Source: Methanobrevibacter sp. (lineage in GTDB: Archaea; Methanobacteriota; Methanobacteria; Methanobacteriales; Methanobacteriaceae). From it: DNA of 14,484 nt. The translations under genes and the position numbers were made by a program. This document shows positions 7,052-14,295 of this stretch, piece after piece (within the stretch, counting starts at the first letter, position 1; every line of letters begins with the position of its first letter). Where the stretch lies: assembly GCA_009784145.1 (NCBI GenBank), contig WRCI01000025.1, positions 1 to 14,484 of the forward strand, in the 5' to 3' direction. The notes below the pieces were generated by a model that saw nothing but the letters and a program-made list of their open reading frames with translations, was not told where the DNA came from and searched no databases.

Positions 7052-7114
7052 CTTTTCTAATTATTAATAATAATTTAAAAAGTTTAAATTGGAATATATA
7101 GAAGATATAATAGA

Positions 7115-8767
7115 CTATCTAAGAATAAACTTTATATCATGACCCTTGTTTATCACAATACTCTTTTTCCATTCGTCTTTTGTTTCAGGATAGTCTTCTC
7201 TGAAGTGAGCACCACGACTTTCTTTTCTAATTAAAGCAGATTCGACTATTAAAATAGCCATTTCAACCATATTAGTAGCTTCTAAAGCTTCTTGAAGTCC
7301 TTTATTATAGTGAGTTTCTTGACTAACATCCATATCTTTTAGTGTATCTTTTAATTTATTTATCTCAGATAATGCTGTTTTGAGGTCTTTTTCATTTCTT
7401 ATTATGGCTACATTCTCCCACATTATCTTTTGAAGATCTTTTTTAATTTCAAATGGGAAAATAGAACCTTTTTTAACAAGATTTTTTATTCTATCTTTTT
7501 CACATTTAATTTCTTCTTCATTTATCTCAAAGCTAGAAGTTTTAGCAGCTGTGGATGCAGAAATACCTGCTCTTTTTCCAAAAACTTGAGTATCAGCTAA
7601 TGCATTTCCTCCAAGCCTATTAGCTCCATGAACTCCACCAGCAGTTTCTCCAGCTGCAAACAAATTTTCTAAACTGGAATGACCATTTTCATCTATTCTA
7701 ACTCCACCCATAGTGTGGTGAGCAGTTGGAGCTACTTCCATTGGTTCTTTTCTTATGTCAATTCCAATATCTAAAAATTGGAAAAGCATGGTCTCAAGTT
7801 TTTCTTCAATTAATTCATCATCAAGGTGAGTAACATCAAGATAAACTCCACCATTTTCATTTCCTCTTTTACTTCGTATTTCATTATATATAGCTCTTGA
7901 AACAACATCTCGAGTAGCTAATTCCATTCTATCATCATAGTTACCCATAAAACGTTCATTATTTTTATTAAGAAGAATTCCTCCTTCACCACGAACGGCT
8001 TCTGTAACAAGAACTCCTTTTCTAGAGTCAGGATAAAGCATTCCAGTAGGATGAAATTGGATTTCTTCCATATCAATTAAGTCGGCTCCTGCATTGTAAG
8101 CTAAGCTAAATCCATCCCCATTTTTCTGAAATGTGTTGGAAGTTACTGGAAATAGTTGTCCAGCTCCACCCATAGCTAAAATTACTGATTTTGCCTGGAA
8201 AAATATAATCTCTGAATCTTTTAATGAAAATCCAACAGCTCCAATGACTTTTTTATTATTATTTTTATCAAGGATGAGAGAAGTCATCATAACTTCATCA
8301 ATAGTTTGAATCTTTTTCTTTATTATTTCCTCTTTAAGAGCCATTATAATCTCATGTCCAGTTCTATCTCCTTGAAAACAAGTTCTTCTGAAAGTCTGAC
8401 CACCAAATGGTCTTTGATTCAATTCACCAGAAGCTTGTCTATCAAATAAAGCACCATATTCTTCAAGGTCAATTAACCTATCTGGAGATTCATCAACTAG
8501 TATTCTAGCTAATTTGGGATCGTTTAGATAGGCACCTCCCTTAAGAGTGTCATTAAAATGAATATCCTTAGTATCTTCTCCATCCACAAAAGCAAATGCT
8601 GCATTATAGCCTCCTTCAGCCATTCCTGTGCATCCAGACCTAAAAGACAATCCTTTTGATACTATAATCGGATTAAGTCCGTTTTTTGATACTTCAATAG
8701 CTGCACGGCATCCAGCCCCTCCGGAACCTATAATCAATACATCGGATTTTATAATCTTGGTTTCCAT
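7115..8767 (-). CDS. tfrA: Thiol:fumarate reductase flavoprotein subunit A (CoM/CoB)
   Basis: A 550-residue flavoprotein of the fumarate reductase/succinate dehydrogenase/NadB superfamily. In methanogens TfrAB reduces fumarate to succinate with coenzyme M and coenzyme B thiols, yielding the CoM-S-S-CoB heterodisulfide, and feeds the incomplete reductive citric acid branch. The N-terminal FAD site is VLIIGSGGAGCRAAIE (10-25). SFRSGCTGMAEGGYNAA (41-57) lacks the His that carries covalent FAD in bacterial FrdA, so FAD should be non-covalent. Substrate-site motifs are HPTG (239-242), RGEGG (259-263), HHTMGG (350-355) and GETAGGVHGANRLGGNAL (373-390). There is no signal peptide, which fits a soluble cytoplasmic enzyme. 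No ribosome-binding site precedes the ATG, so the mRNA may be leaderless. TfrB is not in the window, as is usual in relatives. L-aspartate oxidase is the main alternative but fits less well. Confidence 0.88.
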   Translation of the reverse strand: METKIIKSDVLIIGSGGAGCRAAIEVSKNGLNPIIVSKGLSFRSGCTGMAEGGYNAAFAFVDGEDTKDIHFNDTLKGGAYLNDPKLARILVDESPDRLIDLEEYGALFDRQASGELNQRPFGGQTFRRTCFQGDRTGHEIIMALKEEIIKKKIQTIDEVMMTSLILDKNNNKKVIGAVGFSLKDSEIIFFQAKSVILAMGGAGQLFPVTSNTFQKNGDGFSLAYNAGADLIDMEEIQFHPTGMLYPDSRKGVLVTEAVRGEGGILLNKNNERFMGNYDDRMELATRDVVSRAIYNEIRSKRGNENGGVYLDVTHLDDELIEEKLETMLFQFLDIGIDIRKEPMEVAPTAHHTMGGVRIDENGHSSLENLFAAGETAGGVHGANRLGGNALADTQVFGKRAGISASTAAKTSSFEINEEEIKCEKDRIKNLVKKGSIFPFEIKKDLQKIMWENVAIIRNEKDLKTALSEINKLKDTLKDMDVSQETHYNKGLQEALEATNMVEMAILIVESALIRKESRGAHFREDYPETKDEWKKSIVINKGHDIKFILR

Positions 8768-9247
8768 ATTTATAATATTTAATTTAATTAAATAAATATT
8801 TTTATAATTTTTATCATTTATTTATGAAAATTTTTAAAAACTTCACTATATCAAAACTAATAAAATATTTAAAATTATTATAAATTATTTAAAATTGCTA
8901 TAAAATATATAAAATTATTATAAAATATATAAAATTACTATAAAATATATAAAATTACTATAAAATATATAAAATTACTATAAATTATATAAAATTACTA
9001 TAAATTATTTAAAATTACTATAAAATATCAAAACTATATAAAAATAGTACCTAATAATAATCGCGAACTATAATATAATAAATCAATTTTTATTAAAATA
9101 AGATAAATTTTATAATGTTTGTTTTAAAGAATATTAATATATTGATTAATATGATAATTTATTAGAACAATTATTAAATTGATATAAACTATATAATAGA
9201 TTCTATTTTATTGTTATTAGTATTATTATTACATTCTTAGGGATATT
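8768..9247. other. 480-bp divergent intergenic region between tfrA and larB
   Basis: No gene is seen on either strand. It holds the tfrA promoter at the left and the larB promoter at the right. A TATA-like CTATATAATA near 9190-9199 would give a start about 30 bases before the larB ribosome-binding site. The middle is taken up by a 20-bp tandem array. TCGCGA at 9061-9066 is a GC palindrome standing alone in AT-rich DNA, of unknown meaning. Confidence 0.6.
8861..9036. repeat. 20-bp tandem repeat array, eight units plus a partial ninth
   Basis: Units begin at 8861, 8881, 8901, 8921, 8941, 8961, 8981 and 9001, and a truncated copy begins at 9021. The commonest unit is TAAAATATATAAAATTACTA; the three copies at 8921-8980 are identical and the outer copies diverge (TTT for TAT, TTA or GCTA for ACTA). 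Each unit carries two AAAA tracts spaced 9 and 11 bases, close to one helical turn. Confidence 0.95.
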
Positions 9248-10096
9248 ATGAAAGAAATTCTTGAAAAACTTTTAAATGGAAAAATTGACCTTGAAACTTG
9301 TGAAAACCTTTTAAAAGCTAATACTATTTTAGAATTAGATGAGGTAGCTAAATTTGATAATCATAGAGAAGTTAGAACTGGTTTTCCTGAAGCTGTTCTT
9401 GCTCAAGGAAAAGAATACGATGATCTTTTAGCTATTATCAAAGGATATTTTGATGATAGTCGTGACAATCATGTTTATAAAGATTCCATTCTCATAACTA
9501 GATTAACTAAAGAAAGATATTCTAAATTAAAAGAAGATTTAGATTATTTAAGAAAAAAAGACTATAATTTAGATTATAATAATAAAGCTAAAATATTGAT
9601 TATATCAAAGAGTGAAAAAGTAAGCCATACTATAAATAATAAAGAAAATAAGGATATAGCTAACGATATATTAAGCACTAATACTAAAAAAAAGATAGGG
9701 ATAATAACTGCTGGGACTTCAGACATAGCTGTTGGTGAAGAAGCTAAGGTTATTGTTGAAAGAGGTGGTTGTGAAGCTATAACTTCTTATGATATTGGAG
9801 TAGCTGGAATTCATAGATTGTTTCCACAAATAGCTAAAATGATTGAAGAAAAAGTTTGTGCTATTATTGTATGTGCTGGTATGGAAGGAGCCTTGCCTTC
9901 TGTTGTAGCTGGACTTGTAGATGTTCCTGTAATTGGAGTTCCAACATCAGTTGGTTATGGTGTTGGTGGTGAAGGTAAAGCAGCATTATACGCAATGTTA
10001 CAATCATGTGCCCCAGGAATCGCTGTTGTAAACATTGACAATGGTTTTGGAGCAGGAGTATTTGCTCTTACAATAGCTAAAAATATGGACAAATAG
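9248..10096 (+). CDS. larB: LarB, nickel-pincer nucleotide cofactor biosynthesis (PurE-like carboxylase)
   Basis: LarB carboxylates the pyridinium ring of nicotinic acid adenine dinucleotide and releases AMP, the first step towards the nickel-pincer nucleotide used by lactate racemase-type enzymes. The 282-residue protein has the family's N-terminal part ([19 protein letters not shown], about 37-55) and the PurE-like C-terminal domain: [16 protein letters not shown] (151-166), [12 protein letters not shown] (182-193), [15 protein letters not shown] (209-223), [12 protein letters not shown] (230-241), and [17 protein letters not shown] (254-270). It is longer than usual because of a polar Asn/Lys-rich stretch at about 121-148 between the two parts. 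The start follows AGGGA. LarC, LarE and a LarA-type racemase are not in the window, so its client enzyme is unknown. A GNAT gene follows after 39 bases and may be co-transcribed. Confidence 0.9.
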   Translation: MKEILEKLLNGKIDLETCENLLKANTILELDEVAKFDNHREVRTGFPEAVLAQGKEYDDLLAIIKGYFDDSRDNHVYKDSILITRLTKERYSKLKEDLDYLRKKDYNLDYNNKAKILIISKSEKVSHTINNKENKDIANDILSTNTKKKIGIITAGTSDIAVGEEAKVIVERGGCEAITSYDIGVAGIHRLFPQIAKMIEEKVCAIIVCAGMEGALPSVVAGLVDVPVIGVPTSVGYGVGGEGKAALYAMLQSCAPGIAVVNIDNGFGAGVFALTIAKNMDK

Positions 10097-10135
10097 GTTT
10101 ATAACCTTATTTATTTATAAATAGAGGATTTTAAA

Positions 10136-10813
10136 TTGATTTTTAAAGAATTTAATCCTAAAATTCATGATTATCATAAAGTTGCAGAACTCATGTATTC
10201 TGTAGATTTTAGAACTTACTTGGAAGTTTTTAAAACAAAAGAGAATGCTATTGTAGCTATTGAAGATTTACTTTTAGTTGAAAATGAAGAGATTACTAAT
10301 AGTAAAAATCAAGAAGATGTTGATGGGTTCTCTAAAATATATATTATTTTAGATGATAATGATTTTAAAAATAATGATAATGAAAACAAGGCCAATATCT
10401 CGTCTAAAGATATTATAGGTATTTTACAGGTTGTAAAAGGGGAAAAATATAACTTATTGACCTATGCTTTATATCTTCTAATAAAGTTGAAATTATCTTA
10501 TGCTCTTAAATTTTCATATATATCTTTTTTAGATTCTTTAGTTTTAAGCAATTTCAATGAAGATGATTTATACTTAGCAGAAATAGCTATTGATGAATCT
10601 CAAAGAGGAAAAGGTCTTGGAACAAAAATAATTAAAAAGGTAATTGAAAAAACTAAGAAAAAAGGATTTAAAAGAGTTGTATTAGATACCGACTTAAGAA
10701 ATATTGGAGCAACTAAACTCTATGAATCTCTTGGTTTTAAAAAATTCGATGAAAAATCTCCAAGATTCTTTAACAAAGAAAGAGGAATGAATAACATGGA
10801 ATATATTTTATAA
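10136..10813 (+). CDS. GNAT-family N-acetyltransferase
   Basis: A 225-residue protein with a C-terminal GNAT fold. Acetyl-CoA-binding motif A is EIAIDESQRGKGLGTKI (149-165), with the Q/R-x-x-G-x-G signature. Motif B is NIGATKLYESLGF (189-201), followed by a short tail. The N-terminal half (MIFKEFNPKIHDYHKVAELM) also fits the fold's first strand and helix. An Asn/Asp/Lys-rich stretch at about 52-90 (containing NSKNQED and NDNDFKNNDNENK) interrupts the expected alpha/beta order. The start codon is TTG at 10136, supported by AGAGGAT eight bases upstream and the absence of a suitable ATG. It lies 39 bases after larB and probably shares its transcript. Substrate is unknown. It converges on hisE with only 39 bases between the stops. 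Confidence 0.85.
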   Translation: MIFKEFNPKIHDYHKVAELMYSVDFRTYLEVFKTKENAIVAIEDLLLVENEEITNSKNQEDVDGFSKIYIILDDNDFKNNDNENKANISSKDIIGILQVVKGEKYNLLTYALYLLIKLKLSYALKFSYISFLDSLVLSNFNEDDLYLAEIAIDESQRGKGLGTKIIKKVIEKTKKKGFKRVVLDTDLRNIGATKLYESLGFKKFDEKSPRFFNKERGMNNMEYIL

Positions 10814-10852
10814 TAAAATAAATCCAAATAATTCATTGTTCATTGAAAACCA

Positions 10853-11143
10853 TTACTTGTGCCTTTTTTCAAATTCATCTAATAATTCATCTAATGAGAT
10901 TCCTTTATAAACTAAAAGAAGAAGTGTGTGAAAAATCAAATCAGCTGATTCATTGACAAGGTCATTATTATTTTTTGAAGCTATTATCACTTCAGCTGTT
11001 TCTTCACCTATTTTTTCAAGGATCTTGTCTTCAGCTAATTTATTAGTATCTTTCATTATATTTGAAGTGTATGAATCAATAGGATTGTCTCTTCGACTTT
11101 CTAATGTTTCATATATTTCTCTAATAATTTTATCATTAACCAT
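10853..11143 (-). CDS. hisE: Phosphoribosyl-ATP diphosphatase HisE
   Basis: HisE hydrolyses phosphoribosyl-ATP to phosphoribosyl-AMP and pyrophosphate, the step after HisG in histidine biosynthesis. The 96-residue protein has the normal length and the all-alpha MazG-like metal-binding residues: [13 protein letters not shown] (43-55) with Glu47, Glu48 and Glu51, and [14 protein letters not shown] (64-77) with Glu65 and Asp68. The ATG at 11143 follows AGAAGGAAA. It stands alone, separated from hisG by about 10 kb, so the his genes are scattered rather than in an operon. The upstream region is a long repeat-bearing intergenic. Confidence 0.93.
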   Translation of the reverse strand: MVNDKIIREIYETLESRRDNPIDSYTSNIMKDTNKLAEDKILEKIGEETAEVIIASKNNNDLVNESADLIFHTLLLLVYKGISLDELLDEFEKRHK

Positions 11144-11626
11144 GATTTTCCTTCTTTAATATTTTTTTATAAAATATAAAATTTTATTACAAATTTTATT
11201 ACAAATTTTATTACAAATTTTATTATAAATTTTATTATAAATTCATATAATAATATAAAATTCTATATAAATATATGATATAAAAAGTTAATTATAAATT
11301 CATTATATAAATGATTAAAATCCAGTAAATAGTATAATTAGATATTGAAATATAATATAATTAAATATTAAACCATAATATATTTAAATATTATATAATA
11401 ATAAATTAGATATTAATATAAAATATAAATATAAATATAAAATTATAAACTTATAATTATAATTTCTATAAAATAATTAAAATTCACATAAGCAGAATTA
11501 TAGAAGTATTTAAAAAAAACAAAATATTGTTGATTTTCTTTTCCTTTTATTGATTTTTTTATATTTTTATTAATCTTTTTATATTTTTATTGATTTTTTT
11601 ATATTTTTATTAATCTTTTTATATTT
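11144..11626. other. 483-bp AT-rich intergenic region between hisE and the CBS-ParB gene
   Basis: No gene is seen. It carries a 12-bp array next to hisE and a T-rich 20-bp array next to the CBS-ParB stop codon, with featureless AT-rich DNA between them (about 11245-11530). The hisE promoter must lie at its left end, but multiple TATA-like strings prevent a choice. Confidence 0.6.
11181..11240. repeat. 12-bp tandem repeat, five units, upstream of hisE
   Basis: Five contiguous 12-bp units: three copies of ATTTTATTACAA (11181-11216) and then two of ATTTTATTATAA (11217-11240). The array starts 38 bases upstream of the hisE start codon, so it overlaps the expected promoter region and copy number could affect expression. 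Confidence 0.9.
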
Positions 11627-11640
11627 TTATTGATTTTTTT
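11541..11640. repeat. T-rich 20-bp repeat in a 40-bp alternating pattern, crossing a stop codon
   Basis: Five 20-bp units start at 11541, 11561, 11581, 11601 and 11621. Two variants alternate strictly: ATATTTTTATTAATCTTTTT and ATATTTTTATTGATTTTTTT, so the true period is 40 bp. The last unit includes the CBS-ParB stop codon (11629-11627) and its final codons. The plus strand has runs of five to seven T, which could terminate transcription travelling rightward. Confidence 0.9.
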
Positions 11641-12457
11641 TATCTTTTTCTGATTTTATTTTATCAGGGCTTTTATTCTTTAAACTTTGTGTAAGAGCTA
11701 TAAGTGGATGTTGAGCATCATCAATTATTTCTATATCATCAAAAGTGTGTATTCCTGCTTTATCAGCTGTTTTTTCCATTCCTAATACTATATCTCTGTT
11801 TAAATTTATGACATAAGAATCAATCTTTTCACAGCCTAAATTTTTAGCTGCAACAGCTCGGTGATGTCCATCTATCAAAATCCACCTATCACCAGTTTTA
11901 ACAACAATTGTTGGTTCTGCCAAACCTCTTTTCAACTCATAACTTCTACCTTGTAGCTCATCAGCATATACTTTATCTTGAGTAGGTCTTAAATCATCAG
12001 TACTTACTTTTTGTCGTTTCAAAGTAGTCTTGATTGAATATAATTGCTCTAAAGTTTTTTTGAAGTAATTAACTTTAGTTGGAGTAGAACGCTCAATATG
12101 AGATCTAATCATGTCAGTATTTGTAATTATTCCATTTAGTTTCCCTTCTCTATTTACAATAGGTAATCTTGATATACCTTGTCTAAACATTACTCTTGAA
12201 GCATCATTAATTGACATATCTTGTTGAGCAACTACCACATCTGTTGACATTATATCTTCGACTAATTCATCCCATTCTTTAAGCAAAAGGTCAAAAGCGG
12301 TTACTATTCCTACAATTTGTTTTTCATCATTTATTACTGGAAAACCATCATGTCCAGTTTCTTTCATTAATTTTATAACATCTGCATTATTTGTATTTGG
12401 ATATACACTAATAACATCTTTAGTCATATAACTTTTTACTAAGGATTTACCACTCAT
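11627..12457 (-). CDS. CBS-domain pair fused to a ParB/sulfiredoxin-like domain
   Basis: The protein has two N-terminal CBS domains and a C-terminal ParB-like domain. Counting from the ATG at 12457 (276 residues), CBS 1 covers about 6-60 (MTKDVISVYPNTNNADVI, GFPVINDEKQIVGIVTAFDL) and CBS 2 about 68-118 (IMSTDVVVAQQDMSINDASR, GISRLPIVNREGKLNGIIT). A linker follows. The ParB-like part contains ADELQGRSYELKRGLAEP and WILIDGHHRAVAAKNLG, with the DGHHR signature at about 196-200. CBS pairs usually sense adenine nucleotides or SAM. DGxHR domains occur in ParB CTPases and in the archaeal free-serine kinase SerK, so a nucleotide-using enzyme or regulator is plausible. A GTG nine bases upstream (12466) is an alternative start; I prefer the ATG because GTGA lies before it. 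The biological role is unknown. Confidence 0.85.
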   Translation of the reverse strand: MSGKSLVKSYMTKDVISVYPNTNNADVIKLMKETGHDGFPVINDEKQIVGIVTAFDLLLKEWDELVEDIMSTDVVVAQQDMSINDASRVMFRQGISRLPIVNREGKLNGIITNTDMIRSHIERSTPTKVNYFKKTLEQLYSIKTTLKRQKVSTDDLRPTQDKVYADELQGRSYELKRGLAEPTIVVKTGDRWILIDGHHRAVAAKNLGCEKIDSYVINLNRDIVLGMEKTADKAGIHTFDDIEIIDDAQHPLIALTQSLKNKSPDKIKSEKDKKNQ

Positions 12458-12560
12458 TCTTTTCACTTCTTTTCCATTATTATCAATAAATAATTGTTAA
12501 ATTTTAACTTATTATTAAATTTCTCACCAAAAAATTCTATTTCTTGAAAATTATAAAATA

Positions 12561-12600
12561 TCAAAAACATGAAAGTTTTTGACAGAGTCTCTAAAAAAAC
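12561..12600 (-). terminator. Probable gatB transcription terminator
   Basis: Just after the gatB stop the minus strand has a run of seven T (12599-12593). A hairpin follows with perfect 8-bp arms, TCAAAAAC and GTTTTTGA, around a 6-base loop (12561-12582). Oligo-T runs on the coding strand are the main archaeal termination signal. It separates gatB from the CBS-ParB gene about 100 bases further on. Confidence 0.6.
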
Positions 12601-12606
12601 ATATTA

Positions 12607-13959
12607 TTAATCAAGACAATTTTTAAGTATTTTAACTGTTTCTCCAGGATCAGCTTTTCCTCTAGTGACTTTCATTACCTGACCAACTAAAAAGTTTAAA
12701 GATGCACCCTTACCTTCTTTGTAATCTTCCACTGCATCAGGATTATTTTTTATAGCTTCTTTTACAGCATTTAATACTTCATCAGTATCTACAACACCAA
12801 TTAAACCTAATTCTTCTGCAATTTCTTTTGGATTCTTTGAATTATTAGGCATTTGTTCAATTATTCTTTGTCCTGCTTTTGTTGTAATTTCTTTCTTTTG
12901 AAGAAGTTTTAAAAGTTCAATAATGCTTTTTGCAGTAATTTCACTTTCTACAAAGTCCATTTTATTGTAAGTTAAAACTCTTTTAAGTTCATCCCTCATC
13001 CACATAGATGCAAATTTAGGATCTATATCTTTAGCTACTTCTTCATAAACATCAGCTAAAGCAAGCTCTGAAGTTAATGTTTTTGCAGATTCTTCATCAA
13101 TACCATACTGTTCTATGAATCTAGCTACTTTATTATGAGGAGCTTCAGGCATGGCTTTAATTGCTTCTTTAAGTTGATTATCTTGAATTTTAATTGGAGG
13201 TAAATCAGGATCAGGTAAAAGTCTATAATCATCAGCATCTTCTTTTGTTCTCATACCTACTGTAATCATTTGAGATTCTAAAAATCCCCTAGTTTCTTGC
13301 TTAACTTCAACTCCTCGTTTTATTAAGTTTTTTTGCCTGATTATCTCAAATTTAAAAGCTTTATATGCTCCTTTTATAGAGTTAATATTTTTTATCTCTA
13401 CTCTGTTTCCACCTTCAAGAGACACATTAACATCTGCTCGCATTGTTCCTTCTCCACGAGCACATTCACTATATTTTAATACACGAATTAACTCTTTTAA
13501 AAATGCCCTAGCTTCTTCAGGAGAGTGCATATCTGGTTCTGTGACAATCTCCACAAGAGGAATACCAGATCTGTTAAAGTCAACTGTTCCGAAATCTGGT
13601 TTGAATTGCCCAGGATCTTCTTCCATGTGAATTTCTCTTATTCTGACTCCATTTAAATCTCCTTCAAATCCAATAGGGACAGAAGTTTTTTGATATCCAG
13701 CAGGTAAATCTGGATAATCATAATGTTTTCTCAAAAAATAGACTACATCATTGTCTATTTTACAATTCAACATCAAGGCTATCCTTAAAGCAGCTTCAAT
13801 AGCTTTTTCATTTGTAGGAAATGGTTTTGCTCCTGGTTGAGTTAAACAAACTGGACAAATGTTTGTGTTTGCTGGAGCTTCTTGATAATTAGTAGGGCAA
13901 TCACAAAATAATTTTGAGTCAGTTTTTAATTGTACATGAACTTCAAGTCCACATTTCAT
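12607..13959 (-). CDS. gatB: Aspartyl/glutamyl-tRNA amidotransferase subunit B
   Basis: GatB is the tRNA-binding kinase subunit that activates misacylated Asp-tRNA(Asn) (or Glu-tRNA(Gln)) with ATP for amidation by GatA. Archaea use GatDE for Gln-tRNA, so GatB here should mainly serve Asn-tRNA. The 450 residues begin MKCGLEVHVQLKT. Zinc ligands are likely Cys19, Cys21, Cys35 and Cys38 (CDC, CPVC). The family signatures YDYPDLPAGYQ, REIHMEEDPGQ, FNRSGIPLVEIVTEPD, EGTMRADVNVS and VEIKNINS follow in order, then the helical GatB/YqeY tRNA-binding tail (about 300-450, with KGKASLNFLVGQVM-like KGASLNFLVGQVMK). The ribosome-binding site GGAGG lies 13 bases before the ATG, unusually far; no other standard start codon lies between. 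GatA is not in the window. Confidence 0.96.
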   Translation of the reverse strand: MKCGLEVHVQLKTDSKLFCDCPTNYQEAPANTNICPVCLTQPGAKPFPTNEKAIEAALRIALMLNCKIDNDVVYFLRKHYDYPDLPAGYQKTSVPIGFEGDLNGVRIREIHMEEDPGQFKPDFGTVDFNRSGIPLVEIVTEPDMHSPEEARAFLKELIRVLKYSECARGEGTMRADVNVSLEGGNRVEIKNINSIKGAYKAFKFEIIRQKNLIKRGVEVKQETRGFLESQMITVGMRTKEDADDYRLLPDPDLPPIKIQDNQLKEAIKAMPEAPHNKVARFIEQYGIDEESAKTLTSELALADVYEEVAKDIDPKFASMWMRDELKRVLTYNKMDFVESEITAKSIIELLKLLQKKEITTKAGQRIIEQMPNNSKNPKEIAEELGLIGVVDTDEVLNAVKEAIKNNPDAVEDYKEGKGASLNFLVGQVMKVTRGKADPGETVKILKNCLD

Positions 13960-13993
13960 ATTAATGTTAATTCCTCCAATAATATTCTCAATA

Positions 13994-14010
13994 AGTATAC
14001 ATAATATACT
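13994..14010 (-). promoter_or_regulatory. Palindrome in the gatB upstream region
   Basis: AGTATA and TATACT form perfect 6-bp arms around CATAA, 35 to 51 bases before the gatB ATG. On the minus strand it reads AGTATATTATGTATACT and overlaps the likely core-promoter/start region. It may be an operator or simply AT-rich coincidence. Confidence 0.3.
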
Positions 14011-14136
14011 AAAATTAAATTTAATTATAATATAATATGTTAAAATAAATTTAATTTATTAATGATAAGTTGCATTTAATTATAACAATTATTATATAAA
14101 TTAGAATAATATTATATAAATTAGTGAATATATTTA

Positions 14137-14182
14137 ATTCTATTTTTTACAATATTCTATTTTTTATAATATTCTATTTAAA
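14137..14182. repeat. 17-bp tandem repeat, about 2.6 units
   Basis: Units ATTCTATTTTTTACAAT (14137-14153) and ATTCTATTTTTTATAAT (14154-14170) are followed by a partial ATTCTATTTA. They lie mid-way in the gatB upstream intergenic region. Confidence 0.75.
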
Positions 14183-14295
14183 TTTTTCATTAGTTATAAA
14201 TTTTTCTAAATATTCAGTTTTTGACAATCACTAAAATATTACTAAACTTATAAAAATCAGTTAAAACTATGAAAATTAATTCAAATTATAAGATT

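Noticed and set aside
2861..7114. Target-site duplication flanking the restriction-modification cassette (AGTTTAAAT seen on both sides)
   Set aside because: The shared 9-mer is A/T only apart from one base and is expected by chance in DNA of this composition. No integrase or tRNA attachment site was found.
8861..9036. The 20-bp array as a CRISPR
   Set aside because: Units are contiguous with no unique spacers, and no cas gene is present.
10814..10852. Bidirectional terminator between the GNAT gene and hisE
   Set aside because: The 39-bp gap has no T-run on either coding strand longer than four and only a 4-bp inverted repeat, so I do not call one.
10953..11159. Open frame of 68 codons on the plus strand with a hydrophobic composition
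   Set aside because: It is antisense to hisE; the apparent hydrophobic segment is the complement of the hisE helical codons.
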